A program made the position numbers and the translations under genes. 64,000 bases of DNA from Pseudoalteromonas prydzensis (GTDB lineage: Bacteria; Pseudomonadota; Gammaproteobacteria; Enterobacterales; Alteromonadaceae): positions 36,335 through 100,334 of the forward strand of contig NZ_BDDT01000016.1 of the NCBI RefSeq assembly GCF_001661495.1, read 5' to 3'. Position 1 is the first letter of the stretch. Each line of letters opens with the position of its first letter. This document shows, piece after piece, positions 15,001 to 20,098 of the stretch. The notes under the pieces are model-generated. The model was given only the letters and a program-made list of their open reading frames with translations, had not been told where the DNA came from and made no database searches.

Positions 15001-18000
15001 ATCGTCTACATTAAGTGCCAGACCAGAAATTGCTACGTCGTCGACTTCCGCTGCATTTAATGAATTATCGCCGCCATCAGCCACGCGAATCGTCACATTT
15101 GCTAAAGTATCTTTTACGACAGTCACTGTGGTGGTTGCTATATTGCCAGCCACATCAGTACTGGTTACGGTGACCACTAAGTCGCCTTCAGCGAGATCGT
15201 TGATATCTACATCACTTAGTGACCATTTCCCATCAACGATAGTCAAAGAGCCATTAGTTCGAGTTGTACCACGACTATCAGTGACTGAGATAGTGACTGT
15301 TTGGCCATCTTCAATGCCATTTACGACACCAGAAACACTTACAGCACTTTGTTCTGCTGCATTAATTATTTGGTCTACATCTTCAACGGTAATAGATATC
15401 GTTGCCGTGGTGTCTTTAGTAAAAGTGACAGTGTTGTTTGCTGGGTTTTCAGCTACGTCACTAACGGCTACGTTTGCGGTGATCTCACCATCAGCAAGAC
15501 CAGCTAAATTAACATCCCCTAACGTCCATGTACCATTTATAACTAAGGTCGTCGCTGTTACTGTTAGGCCGTTTTTATCGGTTAAAGTGAGGGTAACGGT
15601 TTGCCCGTCTTCAATGTTGCTAACAACACCAGAGAAGTTGTTTTGTTTAGTTTCGGTTTGGTTAATTACTTGGTCATCGTCGTTAAGCGTTAAGCTGATA
15701 TTTGCGACGACATCTTTGCTGACAATTTCTTGCGCAGAGCCAGAATTTCCCACGCTATTGGTAACAGTGGCGGTGCCATTGATACTACCATCAATTAAAA
15801 ACCGGGTATCAATATTGTCGAGTCGCCATTGGTTATTAAATACTTGAGTGGTAAAGGTTAAACTATCGCCATTGGCATCTGTTAGTACTACTGTAACAGT
15901 TGCACCGTCTTCAACATTGACGGTAGTCCCGGTGATATCAACAGCAGATGACTCCGCATCATTGATCACATTATCTTGGATGGTGTCGATATCAATGGTG
16001 ATCTCCACCGGTGCGGTGTTTTTCACAACGGTAGTAGTTGCTGTGGCTGGGTTGCCATTCCTATCAGTGGTATTCGCTGTAAAAATTAAATCACCATCAG
16101 CAAGGCCGGATAAATCGCCATCTTCAATAATAAAGTAGCCGTTACGAATCACAGTATTAAAGGTTAGTGTTGTGCCTTGGCTATCTGTTACTGTGATCTC
16201 AACGACTTGACCGATTTCAATGTCGTTAGCTACACCGCCAAAAGTCGCTGGATTAACTTCTAATTCGTTAAGAATATCATCGCCATTGGTTTTAATTTGC
16301 ATCGAAATGGTAGATAAGGTGTCTTTAAATACATCAGTGGTATTGCTGGCTGAGTTACCAGCTAGATCACTAGCTGTTACGACAAAGTCTAATCGACCTT
16401 CGGCAAAACTGGTAAAATCAAGATCCGCCAATTGCCACTGTTGATCCATTACTGTGGTGGTATATTGTTGGCTGTTACCCGCTGAATCCGTTACGGTAAT
16501 AGTGATTAATTGACCATCTTCTATGTGAGTAGCCTCGCCATAAAGCGTAACGGCATTGACTTCATTGCTGTTGATTAAGTTATCACCATTTGATTCAACA
16601 ACAATTGTTACTTCTGCGAGTGTATCTTTAATATGATCTGCGGTTGCTGTTGCAGTATTACAGCTTAAATCTTTAACTGTAGCTGAGAAGGTGAGTTGTC
16701 CTTGCGCTAAAATGCTCAAATCTGCATCGGCAACCAGCCATTCGCCCGCCATCACAGTGGCGGTAAAGGTAATCACTTTACCGTTTACATCTTTTACTGA
16801 AACGGTGACTGTTTGACCATCTTCAACATTGGTAACAGTACCAGAAATGGTTGTTGCTGGGGTTTCTGTACTATTGATTACTTCATCAGTGCCAGTATCT
16901 ACGTCTATGGTAATTTGCGCTACAGTGTCTTTTACAAAACTGATATCGGTTGAGACAATGTTGCCACTGAGATCAGTGGTGTATGCGCGAATGTTTAAAT
17001 CGCCATCGACTAAGCCAGTTAAGTCGGCATCTGTATAAGCCCAAACGCCGTTATTACTAGTGGTATCAAAACGAAGTGTATTTCCTTCACTATCTGTGAT
17101 GATTAGCACCACCGGTGCGCCATCTTCGACGTTCTCAACAGTCCCAAATAAATCGATTATTTCAACGCCGTCATGGCATTGCTCAGCGACTTCAACAGTG
17201 ATGTTCGACTGCGTATCTTTAAAAGCCATGTCGCTCGCTGTTGCAGGATTACCAGCTAAATCGCTTACGGTTGCAACCGCATTAATAGGACCTTCAGCTA
17301 AGCTACTTAGATCTAAGTCAGCTAGTGACCAAGTGCCATTGATTATTTCTGCTCTGAAGCTTAATTGGTTATTTTCGCTGTCAGTGATAGTGACTAAAAC
17401 AAATTGACCGTCTTCTATAGCGGCCGCGGTACCTGTAATGTTTGTAGCGAGAATTTCTTCTTTATTGAGTAACTCATCACTACCTGTTTCGATTTGTATG
17501 GTAACAGTTGCTTGTGTGTCTTTTGTAGTTGTGGTGCTTGCTTGCGCAGTGTTATTGCTTAAATCAGTTACGCTGCTGGTAATGGTTAATGTGCCATCTG
17601 CAAGTGCTGATAAATCGGCGTTGTCTACTTGCCAACTGCCAGCATTTACTTGTGTTGTAAAAGTAAGGCTAACGCCATTATCGTCAGTGACTGTAATTGT
17701 AACTAGTTGACCATCTTCAACGTCTACCACATCACCAAATAAAGTGCGGTTAGTTGATTCAGCTAAGTTTACAACGGCATCATCACCGGTCTCAATATTG
17801 ACTGTAATAGCGGCGCTGTTATCAAAATCAACTTGTTGATTGGCTGTGGCAGGGTTTCCCGCGTCATCCTGCGCATTGACGGTGACCGTCAATGGGCCAT
17901 CTGCAAGCGTCAGTGCAACACCTTGTATGTTGTAGCTGCCATTGACTATAACAGCGTTTAATACTTGGTTTTGACCATTTCTATCAGTGATAGTGAGTGT

Positions 18001-19743
18001 CACTGCGTTGCCATCTTCAATATCAACCACGGTGCCGTTAAAGTTATAGAGTAGGCCGTTGTTTGAGGCTGTTGTTGTGGTGTTTACAGTGATTTCAGCG
18101 AGTTTATCGTGTTCAGCAGTGTCTGTTGCATTCGCTGGGTTACAATTTAAATCGGTGCTATTGGCGGTCGCTGTGATGGTGCCGTTATCTAAACTTGAAA
18201 TATCAACATTGTTAAGCTGCCATGCTTCATTACTTACTGTTGCGCTAAGCTCTATGGTATTGCCATTAACGTCGGTTAAAGTAATAAATACAGTTTGGCC
18301 ATCTTCTATACCTACTGCCGTACCAGAGAGCGCGACGTTGTTATCTTCAGCTGCATTTATAACGTTATCATCGGTATCGTTAATATTAATTGTTAATAGT
18401 GCTAGCGAATCATAAATAAAATCAGTGTTGGCAGTTGCTTGGTTATCTGAAAAATCACTCACAGTTGCTGTAACACTAATAGGGCCATCAGCTAAGCCAC
18501 TCATATCCGCATCGATTAATGCATATGCACCGTTTTGCACTGTAGTTTGAAATGTTTTACTTGTGCCATTGCTATCGGTTAAAACTAGGGTGACGACATT
18601 GCCATCTTCAACATCGTTGACTGTGCCAACAACATCGTAGGTTTCTCCTTCTGTGCTGCAATTTTCTAAGACATTGACGGTGATCTCTGCCAAAGTGTCT
18701 TTAAATACAAAGCGTTCAGCTGTTGCAGGGTTACCTGCTAAATCATTACTAGCAACAGTTACTAAATAATCACCATCAAGTAGTGGCGCAGTGCTGATGT
18801 TGTCCAGACTCCATTGGCCATTAATTACAGTTGTTTCAGCACTGGTAATTAGGGTGCCATCGGGGAAAAACAGCTGAACAGTAACAGCTTGGCCATCTTG
18901 AATATTGGTTACATCACCAGAAAAAGACACAATTAATACGTTATCTGCGGTTTTTTCCACTTTTTGTACAGATAAGCTGATCTCAGCAAGAGTATCTTTA
19001 ACGCTAGTATCTTGCGCACTAATATCGGCATTGTTTAAGGGGGTGGTAAGCTGGATATCAGCAACAATTTGCCCTTCGGCAAATGCACTTAAATCAATAT
19101 CGTTAATTTGCCATGCTTGATTTTGTGCCGTGGTAGTAAAAGAGAGTGTGTTACCATTAATGTCAGTGAGTGTGACCGTTAAGCTTTGGCCGTCACTAGC
19201 ATACAAGGCTTCACCAAATAAATCAGTGCTAGGGGTTTCAAATTGATTGACCCATTCATCGCCACCATCAGCAATAGTAATTGATAGCTCAGGTAACAAA
19301 ACACCATTGTCTTCACCGGATGCGCCAGTTAATACGTTTTTTTCCTCTTCTGCATCAGTGTCGCCAGTCGTATCAAAGCCCGATTCAGGTACAGTCGATT
19401 CAGCACTGCGTTGAATAAACTGATAAAAGAAATTATTACCTTGCTGCCCTTCATTGGCGCTTTGTTGATTTGTTGGTAGTTGGTCAGTTGGCGGTTGGTT
19501 GTTTTCGTTTGTTGTTATGGAAGTAATAACTTGTGAGGGAAGAGTTAACCATTGGCCATTAATAAATACTTGTGGCTGCTGCGCATTTAAATCTATTTGC
19601 TCTGCGGTTAAGGTGATGACTTCAATGTCAGCAAGGGAGCTTGTTACCTCTTGTGCTGGTATCCATTGTCCGGAGTTTGTGATTACCCAAGTTTGGCCCG
19701 AAATTTGAACGATGGCAGCTATATCTTGTTTTGCTATATCCAT
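1..19743 (-). CDS. Giant repetitive Ig-like adhesin (RTX/BapA-type, type I secreted), C-terminus outside window
   Basis: The frame is open from the ATG at 19743 (AAGG-type ribosome site just upstream) to base 1 without a stop, so at least 6,581 residues. There is no Sec signal peptide, as expected for type I secretion. Residues 1 to about 110 form a small module with repeated 'GQW' phrases, perhaps a divergent retention module, followed by a Gln/Asn-rich linker. From about residue 145 come about 55 Ig-like domains of about 100 residues. Each opens with a KDTxAxITV-like linker, carries a V-E-D-G-Q-T-V-T-V core, and ends in D-x-A-G-N-P-A-T-A. Below about position 2100 the sequence changes to VCBS/T1SS-143-like domains (a DDSYDV-type opening, FDYTVTDKDGS, several I-D-H phrases). 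The RTX repeats and secretion signal expected at the C-terminus, and any transporter genes, would lie beyond the left edge. Likely role: calcium-dependent surface attachment or biofilm. The function is inferred from domain style; the open frame is directly seen. Confidence -1.
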   Translation of the reverse strand, partial: MDIAKQDIAAIVQISGQTWVITNSGQWIPAQEVTSSLADIEVITLTAEQIDLNAQQPQVFINGQWLTLPSQVITSITTNENNQPPTDQLPTNQQSANEGQQGNNFFYQFIQRSAESTVPESGFDTTGDTDAEEEKNVLTGASGEDNGVLLPELSITIADGGDEWVNQFETPSTDLFGEALYASDGQSLTVTLTDINGNTLSFTTTAQNQAWQINDIDLSAFAEGQIVADIQLTTPLNNADISAQDTSVKDTLAEISLSVQKVEKTADNVLIVSFSGDVTNIQDGQAVTVQLFFPDGTLITSAETTVINGQWSLDNISTAPLLDGDYLVTVASNDLAGNPATAERFVFKDTLAEITVNVLENCSTEGETYDVVGTVNDVEDGNVVTLVLTDSNGTSKTFQTTVQNGAYALIDADMSGLADGPISVTATVSDFSDNQATANTDFIYDSLALLTININDTDDNVINAAEDNNVALSGTAVGIEDGQTVFITLTDVNGNTIELSATVSNEAWQLNNVDISSLDNGTITATANSTDLNCNPANATDTAEHDKLAEITVNTTTTASNNGLLYNFNGTVVDIEDGNAVTLTITDRNGQNQVLNAVIVNGSYNIQGVALTLADGPLTVTVNAQDDAGNPATANQQVDFDNSAAITVNIETGDDAVVNLAESTNRTLFGDVVDVEDGQLVTITVTDDNGVSLTFTTQVNAGSWQVDNADLSALADGTLTITSSVTDLSNNTAQASTTTTKDTQATVTIQIETGSDELLNKEEILATNITGTAAAIEDGQFVLVTITDSENNQLSFRAEIINGTWSLADLDLSSLAEGPINAVATVSDLAGNPATASDMAFKDTQSNITVEVAEQCHDGVEIIDLFGTVENVEDGAPVVLIITDSEGNTLRFDTTSNNGVWAYTDADLTGLVDGDLNIRAYTTDLSGNIVSTDISFVKDTVAQITIDVDTGTDEVINSTETPATTISGTVTNVEDGQTVTVSVKDVNGKVITFTATVMAGEWLVADADLSILAQGQLTFSATVKDLSCNTATATADHIKDTLAEVTIVVESNGDNLINSNEVNAVTLYGEATHIEDGQLITITVTDSAGNSQQYTTTVMDQQWQLADLDFTSFAEGRLDFVVTASDLAGNSASNTTDVFKDTLSTISMQIKTNGDDILNELEVNPATFGGVANDIEIGQVVEITVTDSQGTTLTFNTVIRNGYFIIEDGDLSGLADGDLIFTANTTDRNGNPATATTTVVKNTAPVEITIDIDTIQDNVINDAESSAVDITGTTVNVEDGATVTVVLTDANGDSLTFTTQVFNNQWRLDNIDTRFLIDGSINGTATVTNSVGNSGSAQEIVSKDVVANISLTLNDDDQVINQTETKQNNFSGVVSNIEDGQTVTLTLTDKNGLTVTATTLVINGTWTLGDVNLAGLADGEITANVAVSDVAENPANNTVTFTKDTTATISITVEDVDQIINAAEQSAVSVSGVVNGIEDGQTVTISVTDSRGTTRTNGSLTIVDGKWSLSDVDINDLAEGDLVVTVTSTDVAGNIATTTVTVVKDTLANVTIRVADGGDNSLNAAEVDDVAISGLALNVDDGQTVTILVTDSAGKSQEYFAIVTAGSWSLTNTDLSGFAEGILTFTANVTDIAGNPATANTTVFKDTLSTISIQVGTNGDGILNSEEVVTTTFGGAANDIEDGQVITVTVTDEANTTLTFTTTVQNGYYIIENEDLSSLVDGELTFTAEGVDRNGNPATATTDVIKNTAAVEITIDIDTIQDNIINAAEAPKVDVSGTVSNVEDGQTVTVTLTDGVNTITRTAIVNGGVWTISDIDTRILKDGDITGTATVTNQAGNSGSNQEVVQKDVVAEINVTFNDVDQILNSAESSANSFSGTVTNVEDGQTVTLTFSDINGNTSQVTTTVSGGLWAIDNVDLTGLADGQITATVSVNDVAENPATDNVTFAKDTVATITVNVLDSDQVINNAEQSSVDLSGTVSGIEEGQTVTITVTDSQNRSLEFTTTVVNGAWTLNNLDLSVFAQGELTVDASSTDVAGNTATNTTTVVKDTQANLTISVDDGGDNSINAREVGAVLVNGTATNIEDGQTVTITITDVNGVNQHYTTTIANGTWSLGELDLSSFAEGELSFTVSGSDAAGNPADADTQTFKDTLSAISMQIQTNGDGILNSIEVNPATFGGVANDIEDGQPVEIIVRDEAGNRLTFSATVQNGFFIIEDGDLSSLLDGDLTFTATSIDSFGNPAVATNTVTKDTAAVEITVEIDTVQDDTINAAEAPTVRISGTTDAENGQVVTVLLTDTAGNSITLTTTVINGTWMLENVDTRFLVDGDITAVASVENRAGNTGDATDTALKDVLAEITLQLDDADQVINENEVTVNSFSGTVTDVEDGQQITVYFLDKNGNTATAVTTVIGGAWTLENVDLSNLVDGKITAQARVSDQPENPASSTIIFLKDTTADITVTVNDVDQLINTAEQTTIALSGSVTGIENGQTVTVTLTDNTGRELQFTTTVINGNWTFTGVDISSFAEGEFTVTASAQDNAGNQADGSTTAIKDTQALVTIEVDSGGDELLNAAEVGSVDLAGDAIYIEDGQTVTVTITDSEGKTQTLTTTVVGERWAIEGVDMSGFAEGRLDFSVSATDLAGNNANNSTFVFKDTLSTISMQVQTNGDDILNELEVNPATFGGVANDIEIGQAVEITVTDSQGTTLTFNTVIRNGYFIIEDGDLSGLADGDLTFTANTTDRNGNPATATTTVVKNTAPVEITIDIDTIQDNVINDAESPAVDITGTTVNVEDGAVVTVTLVDSNGTTLTFTTTVANNAWRLDNVDTSSLLDGTITGTATVMNNVGNTGTAEEIVGKDVLANITIQLNDSDQVINQTESRENNFSGTVTDVEDGQTVTLTLTDKNGLTVTATTLVLNGSWTLGDVDLSSLADGEITASIAVSDVAENPANSSISFTKDTLATITIALDDADNVINAAEQGSVNVGGTVTGIENGQTVTISVTDSNGVTRSTETTIIDGAWSLSEVDANDLADGELVVTVTSTDIAGNVASNTLTVIKDTQAAITIEVDSGNDTIINAREVDSVPVFGTVTGIEDGQRLTITITDSENRQQEYFATVSNGQWSLGELDLSGFAEGDLDFTVTGSDAAGNPASNNTEVFKDTQSAISMLVQTNGDDILNNVEVNPATFGGAANDIEEGQPVVIKVTDQNGLTLTFNTTVTDGYFIIEQADLSTLADGDLTFTATSIDSNGNIATANTTVIKNTAPVEITIDIDTVQDNIINAAEAPKVDVSGTVSNVEDGQTVTVTLTDSTGFSITRTAVVNGGAWIISDLDTRLLKDGDITGTATVTNVAGNTGSSQEVVQKDVIADVSVSFDDVDQVINTADSTANAFSGTVTNVEDGQTVTLTFTDNNGNTAQATAIVSAGAWTVSNVDLTGLADGQVSISASVNDIAENPATATLTVNKDTVATITVNVIDTDQVINNAEQSAVDLSGTVSGIEEGQTVTITVTDSQNRSLEFTTTVVNGAWTLNNLDLSVFAQGELTVDASSTDVAGNTATNTTTVVKDTQANLTISVDDGGDNSINAREVGAVLVNGTATNIEDGQTVTITITDVNGVNQHYTTTIANGTWSLGELDLSSFAEGELSFTVSGSDAAGNPADADTQTFKDTLSAISMQIQTNGDGILNSIEVNPATFGGVANDIEDGQPVEIIVRDEAGNRLTFSATVQNGFFIIEDGDLSSLLDGDLTFTATSIDSFGNPAVATNTVTKDTAAVEITVEIDTVQDDTINAAEAPTVRISGTTDAENGQVVTVLLTDTAGNSITLTTTVINGTWMLENVDTRFLVDGDITAVASVENRAGNTGDATDTALKDVLAEITLQLDDADQVINENEVTVNSFSGTVTDVEDGQQITVYFLDKNGNTATAVTTVIGGAWTLENVDLSNLVDGKITAQARVSDQPENPASSTIIFLKDTTADITVTVNDVDQLINTAEQTTIALSGSVTGIENGQTVTVTLTDNTGRELQFTTTVINGNWTFTGVDISSFAEGEFTVTASAQDNAGNQADGSTTAIKDTQALVTIEVDSGGDELLNAAEVGSVDLAGDAIYIEDGQTVTVTITDSEGKTQTLTTTVVGERWAIEGVDMSGFAEGRLDFSVSATDLAGNNANNSTFVFKDTLSTISMQVQTNGDDILNELEVNPATFGGVANDIEIGQAVEITVTDSQGTTLTFNTVIRNGYFIIEDGDLSGLADGDLTFTANTTDRNGNPATATTTVVKNTAPVEITIDIDTIQDNVINDAESPAVDITGTTVNVEDGAVVTVTLVDSNGTTLTFTTTVANNAWRLDNVDTSSLLDGTITGTATVMNNVGNTGTAEEIVGKDVLANITIQLNDSDQVINQTESRENNFSGTVTDVEDGQTVTLTLTDKNGLTVTATTLVLNGSWTLGDVDLSSLADGEITASIAVSDVAENPANNSVTFTKDTTATMSIAIDDADQVINSNEQTAVNLGGIATGIENGQTVIISVTDSNGFTRTGETTLINGAWSLSDVDITDLAEGDLVVTVTSTDEAGNQASATTTVVKDTLASLTIDVADGGDNTLNGLEVGAVDFFGQAKNIEDGQTLTVVITDSNGISLSYGVQVANQAWTLDDIDVSALAEGPLTLTVSGADAAGNAANASSSVFKDTLSALGIQVGTNGDGILNSDEVDTVTFGGSANDIETGQIVTVTVTDENNQTLSFTAPVQNGFYVINAEDLSSLADGTLTFTATATDQNGNPATSTTTVIKNTAPVEITIDIDTIQDNIINDEESPMVDITGTVSNVEDGQTVTVVLSDSAGNSITRTATVNGGVWTINNVDTQQLVDGDITGTATVTNQAGNSGSNQEVVQKDVVAEINVTFNDVDQILNSAESSANSFSGTVTNVEDGQTVTLTFSDINGNTSQVTTTVSGGLWAIDNVDLTGLADGQITATVSVNDVAENPATDNVTFAKDTVATITVNVLDSDQVINNAEQSSVDLSGAVSGIEEGQTVTITVTDSQNRSLEFTTTVVNGVWTLNNLDLTVFAQGELTVDASSTDVAGNTATNTTTVLKDTQANLTISVDDGGDNSINAREVGAVLVNGTATNIEDGQTVTIVITDVNGVKQQYTTTVANGAWSLGELDLSSFAEGELSFTVTASDAAGNPADADTQTFKDTLSAISMQIQTNGDGILNTIEVNPATFGGVANDIEDGQPVEIVVRDEAGNRLTFNTTVQNGFFIIENGDLSSLLDGDLTFTATSIDSFGNPAIATNTVSKDTQPPAITVEIDTVQDDTINAAEAPTVRISGTTDAENGQIVTVVVTDSQGTAIELTAVVENGQWLIENFDSRFLADGEITAVASVENRAGNNNQATDAAQKDVVARITIALNDTDLADQVINENEVTANNNFSGTVTDVQDGQTVTLYFVDRNGNTATATTTVIAGAWSIDNVDLSNLVDGKIQVQAKVADQAENPASNTLIFNKDTLAIIAATTLDVDGVINESEQNSVDLGGAVLGIQNGQTVTVTVTDGSNTQTFTTTVVDGYWSVENVDFSGFTEGNIDITATAQDIAGNNATDTTTIIKDTQASITIEVDTNADFTDNVINAAEAPATRIFGSVNNIEDGRLVTITITDENGKELTFTTTVTAGLWEITQNLTGLVDGELNYTATVSDEAGNPADASTTTGKDTLAAINVEIISGGDNYLVANELGQLVLQGNVTNIEAGQTVTLTLLGANNETLTVTAQVQNDLSFQTSVDLSTWSDGSIAVTAQASDLAGNDVSNSDDAIIDTTVNIDIETGDGFDLEAFRSGELTSINGSTDAESGQLVTIAIFDGGQTLYFTGSVGSNGTWQVNNINVSTLNKATAWELTATVTDIAGNTATDDMPTLDVVRGQELYEYILDVSASTSDTSALNINNAALSFAGVQEALATLTYEGGNAVRIEVSSDGQSLNVIREDGNNTIAMTIELIPNAVRITQFQPFDQPIGNTLTTSVIIEALQTDNDGTSELVLLPTYITINDTPPFARDDSYDVIEDTVSSGSVLGNDYTIEGPLVVTQIEVAGQTYAVTANTPATVMLSYGELIVNSNGTWQFTANDNLDHSLPQNFSFDYTVTDKDGSLDGATATINILDGDAGYVDNQNLDLTEPDYDQVLNRDINFTVFSGSDTLLADSIAFSDTTLARLNALNLSSDGNTLTFALSDDGKTLTATAAGNTIITINLTAINNGDDLSATAVYQQQGPIDHEVSEQLQLVLTITAEDLDGTQISQGDASITIFDGNDPQFAGITAVTLDENNLTQGTQVATGQLSTLVGSDQIVEVIFSPSNEQPQLTSNSLAIIYAISADGKTIIGHTGDVNDPVFQVELAGDFSSSTDSLAQDYIVTLYRALDQDVTDAINLKIEMTDFDGDTVSANLDITIIDDESIDGDTPILNVTELPKDNSSYTNSDSGEITIVAGNDAIVAIGYQFNSGAAVLDSQGNALTQNGQAITWINLGNGKAQGQLPDGTVVFETTLPTSLSLEPGQSTTATINFELFGAIDHLAAQDIQLSLIVPVAIIDADNTSILNEVTVNVDDGLAPEIVTPGTPDNIVDEFDLN
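6386..9231 (-). repeat. Direct repeat copy A (2,846 bp, apparently identical to 10919-13764)
   Basis: This stretch reads the same as 10919-13764, at an offset of 4,533 bp (1,511 codons). Four separate shadow translations across the block match residue for residue. Identity starts after a mismatch where this copy has TTCCGC and the other TTCAGC. It stops where this copy reads GGCTGTCTGT and the other GGCTATCAGT. I compared by eye, so a stray mismatch inside is possible. The block spans roughly nine to ten Ig-like domains of the adhesin and suggests recent duplication or gene conversion. Confidence -1.
10919..13764 (-). repeat. Direct repeat copy B (2,846 bp, apparently identical to 6386-9231)
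   Basis: This is the second copy of the 2.85 kb repeat within the adhesin. Just past its right end (13765 to about 14273) it stops resembling the sequence after copy A. Instead it is nearly identical to 4699-5207, at an offset of 9,066 bp, exactly twice 4,533. The junction is therefore mosaic: one higher-order unit joins sequence from two different registers. Confidence -1.
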
Positions 19744-20060
19744 TGGTGAAACCTTAATCCTGTAAAGAGTCGCAATTTAATAATGTTTCGCAGCAGTATT
19801 TATTTCTTAATGAGTCAGTTATTTTCTTATCTGCATTAACTAAATTAGTGCATCATAATTAATGCTCTAAGTTTAGTTCGTTTTCTAGAATATTCATGGA
19901 AAATACTGATATATCTCTATAGCTTACTATTCATCAGTTTTGTGGATAGGTCAAGGGGACAGAAATAGCAAAGTATGAATTAATAATCAGCTTTTAAAGT
20001 CTCTGGTTGTATTTTAGTGGATGCGGCAGGTCAGTTTAAGAAGATTTAATTGGGGGCTAT
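19744..20060. other. Intergenic region between the adhesin start and mnmE terminator
   Basis: About 320 bp of AT-rich sequence lies upstream of the adhesin gene and must hold its promoter. I see no convincing -35/-10 pair: a TATGAT-like hexamer on the minus strand lacks a good partner. No open frame of note is present. A GGTCAAGGGGACAGAAAT-like segment near 19948 is mentioned under rejected items. Confidence -1.
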
Positions 20061-20089
20061 AAGGGCGCACGGAGGTTGCGTGCGCCTTT
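20061..20089 (-). terminator. Hairpin terminator downstream of mnmE
   Basis: An 8-bp GC-rich stem (GGCGCACG, 20064-20071, with CGTGCGCC, 20079-20086) with a 7-base loop and flanking A/T pairs lies 10 bases past the mnmE stop. The T-tract is better on the plus strand (TTTT), so it may act in both directions. Confidence -1.
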
Positions 20090-20098
20090 TATGAAAAG

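Larger units (their letters stand above)
2700..16330 (-). repeat. Higher-order tandem repeat: five-domain units of about 1.51 kb
   Basis: Inside the giant adhesin the Ig-like domains recur in a fixed order of five types. On the protein strand their linkers read roughly LSTISMQ, PVEITIDIDT, VANISL, TATITV and LANVTI. The landmark CGCCATTGGT (CACCATTGGT in one copy), which encodes part of T-N-G-D, lies at 16281, 14766, 13257, 11748, 10236, 8724, 7215, 5703 and 4191. The spacings are 1515, 1509, 1509, 1512, 1512, 1509, 1512 and 1512 bp. Three units add up to 4,533 bp between 13257, 8724 and 4191. The pattern decays below about 2.7 kb, and above 16.3 kb the domains no longer follow the five-type order. 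Confidence -1.

Noticed and set aside
2700..16330. CRISPR or noncoding satellite reading of the long repeats
   Set aside because: The repeats keep one open frame throughout, all landmark spacings are multiples of three, and the translation gives Ig-like domains.
328..19708. Many plus-strand open frames of 60-385 codons across the first 19.7 kb, rich in Val/Ser/Thr
   Set aside because: They are antisense shadows of the adhesin's repetitive codons. They repeat with the same 4,533-bp period, lack ribosome sites and have no family-like features.
19945..19975. GGTCAAGGGGACAGAAAT-like segment resembling sequences seen beside REP-associated transposases
   Set aside because: No transposase, no second end and no hairpin are present; the resemblance is too short to call a mobile element.
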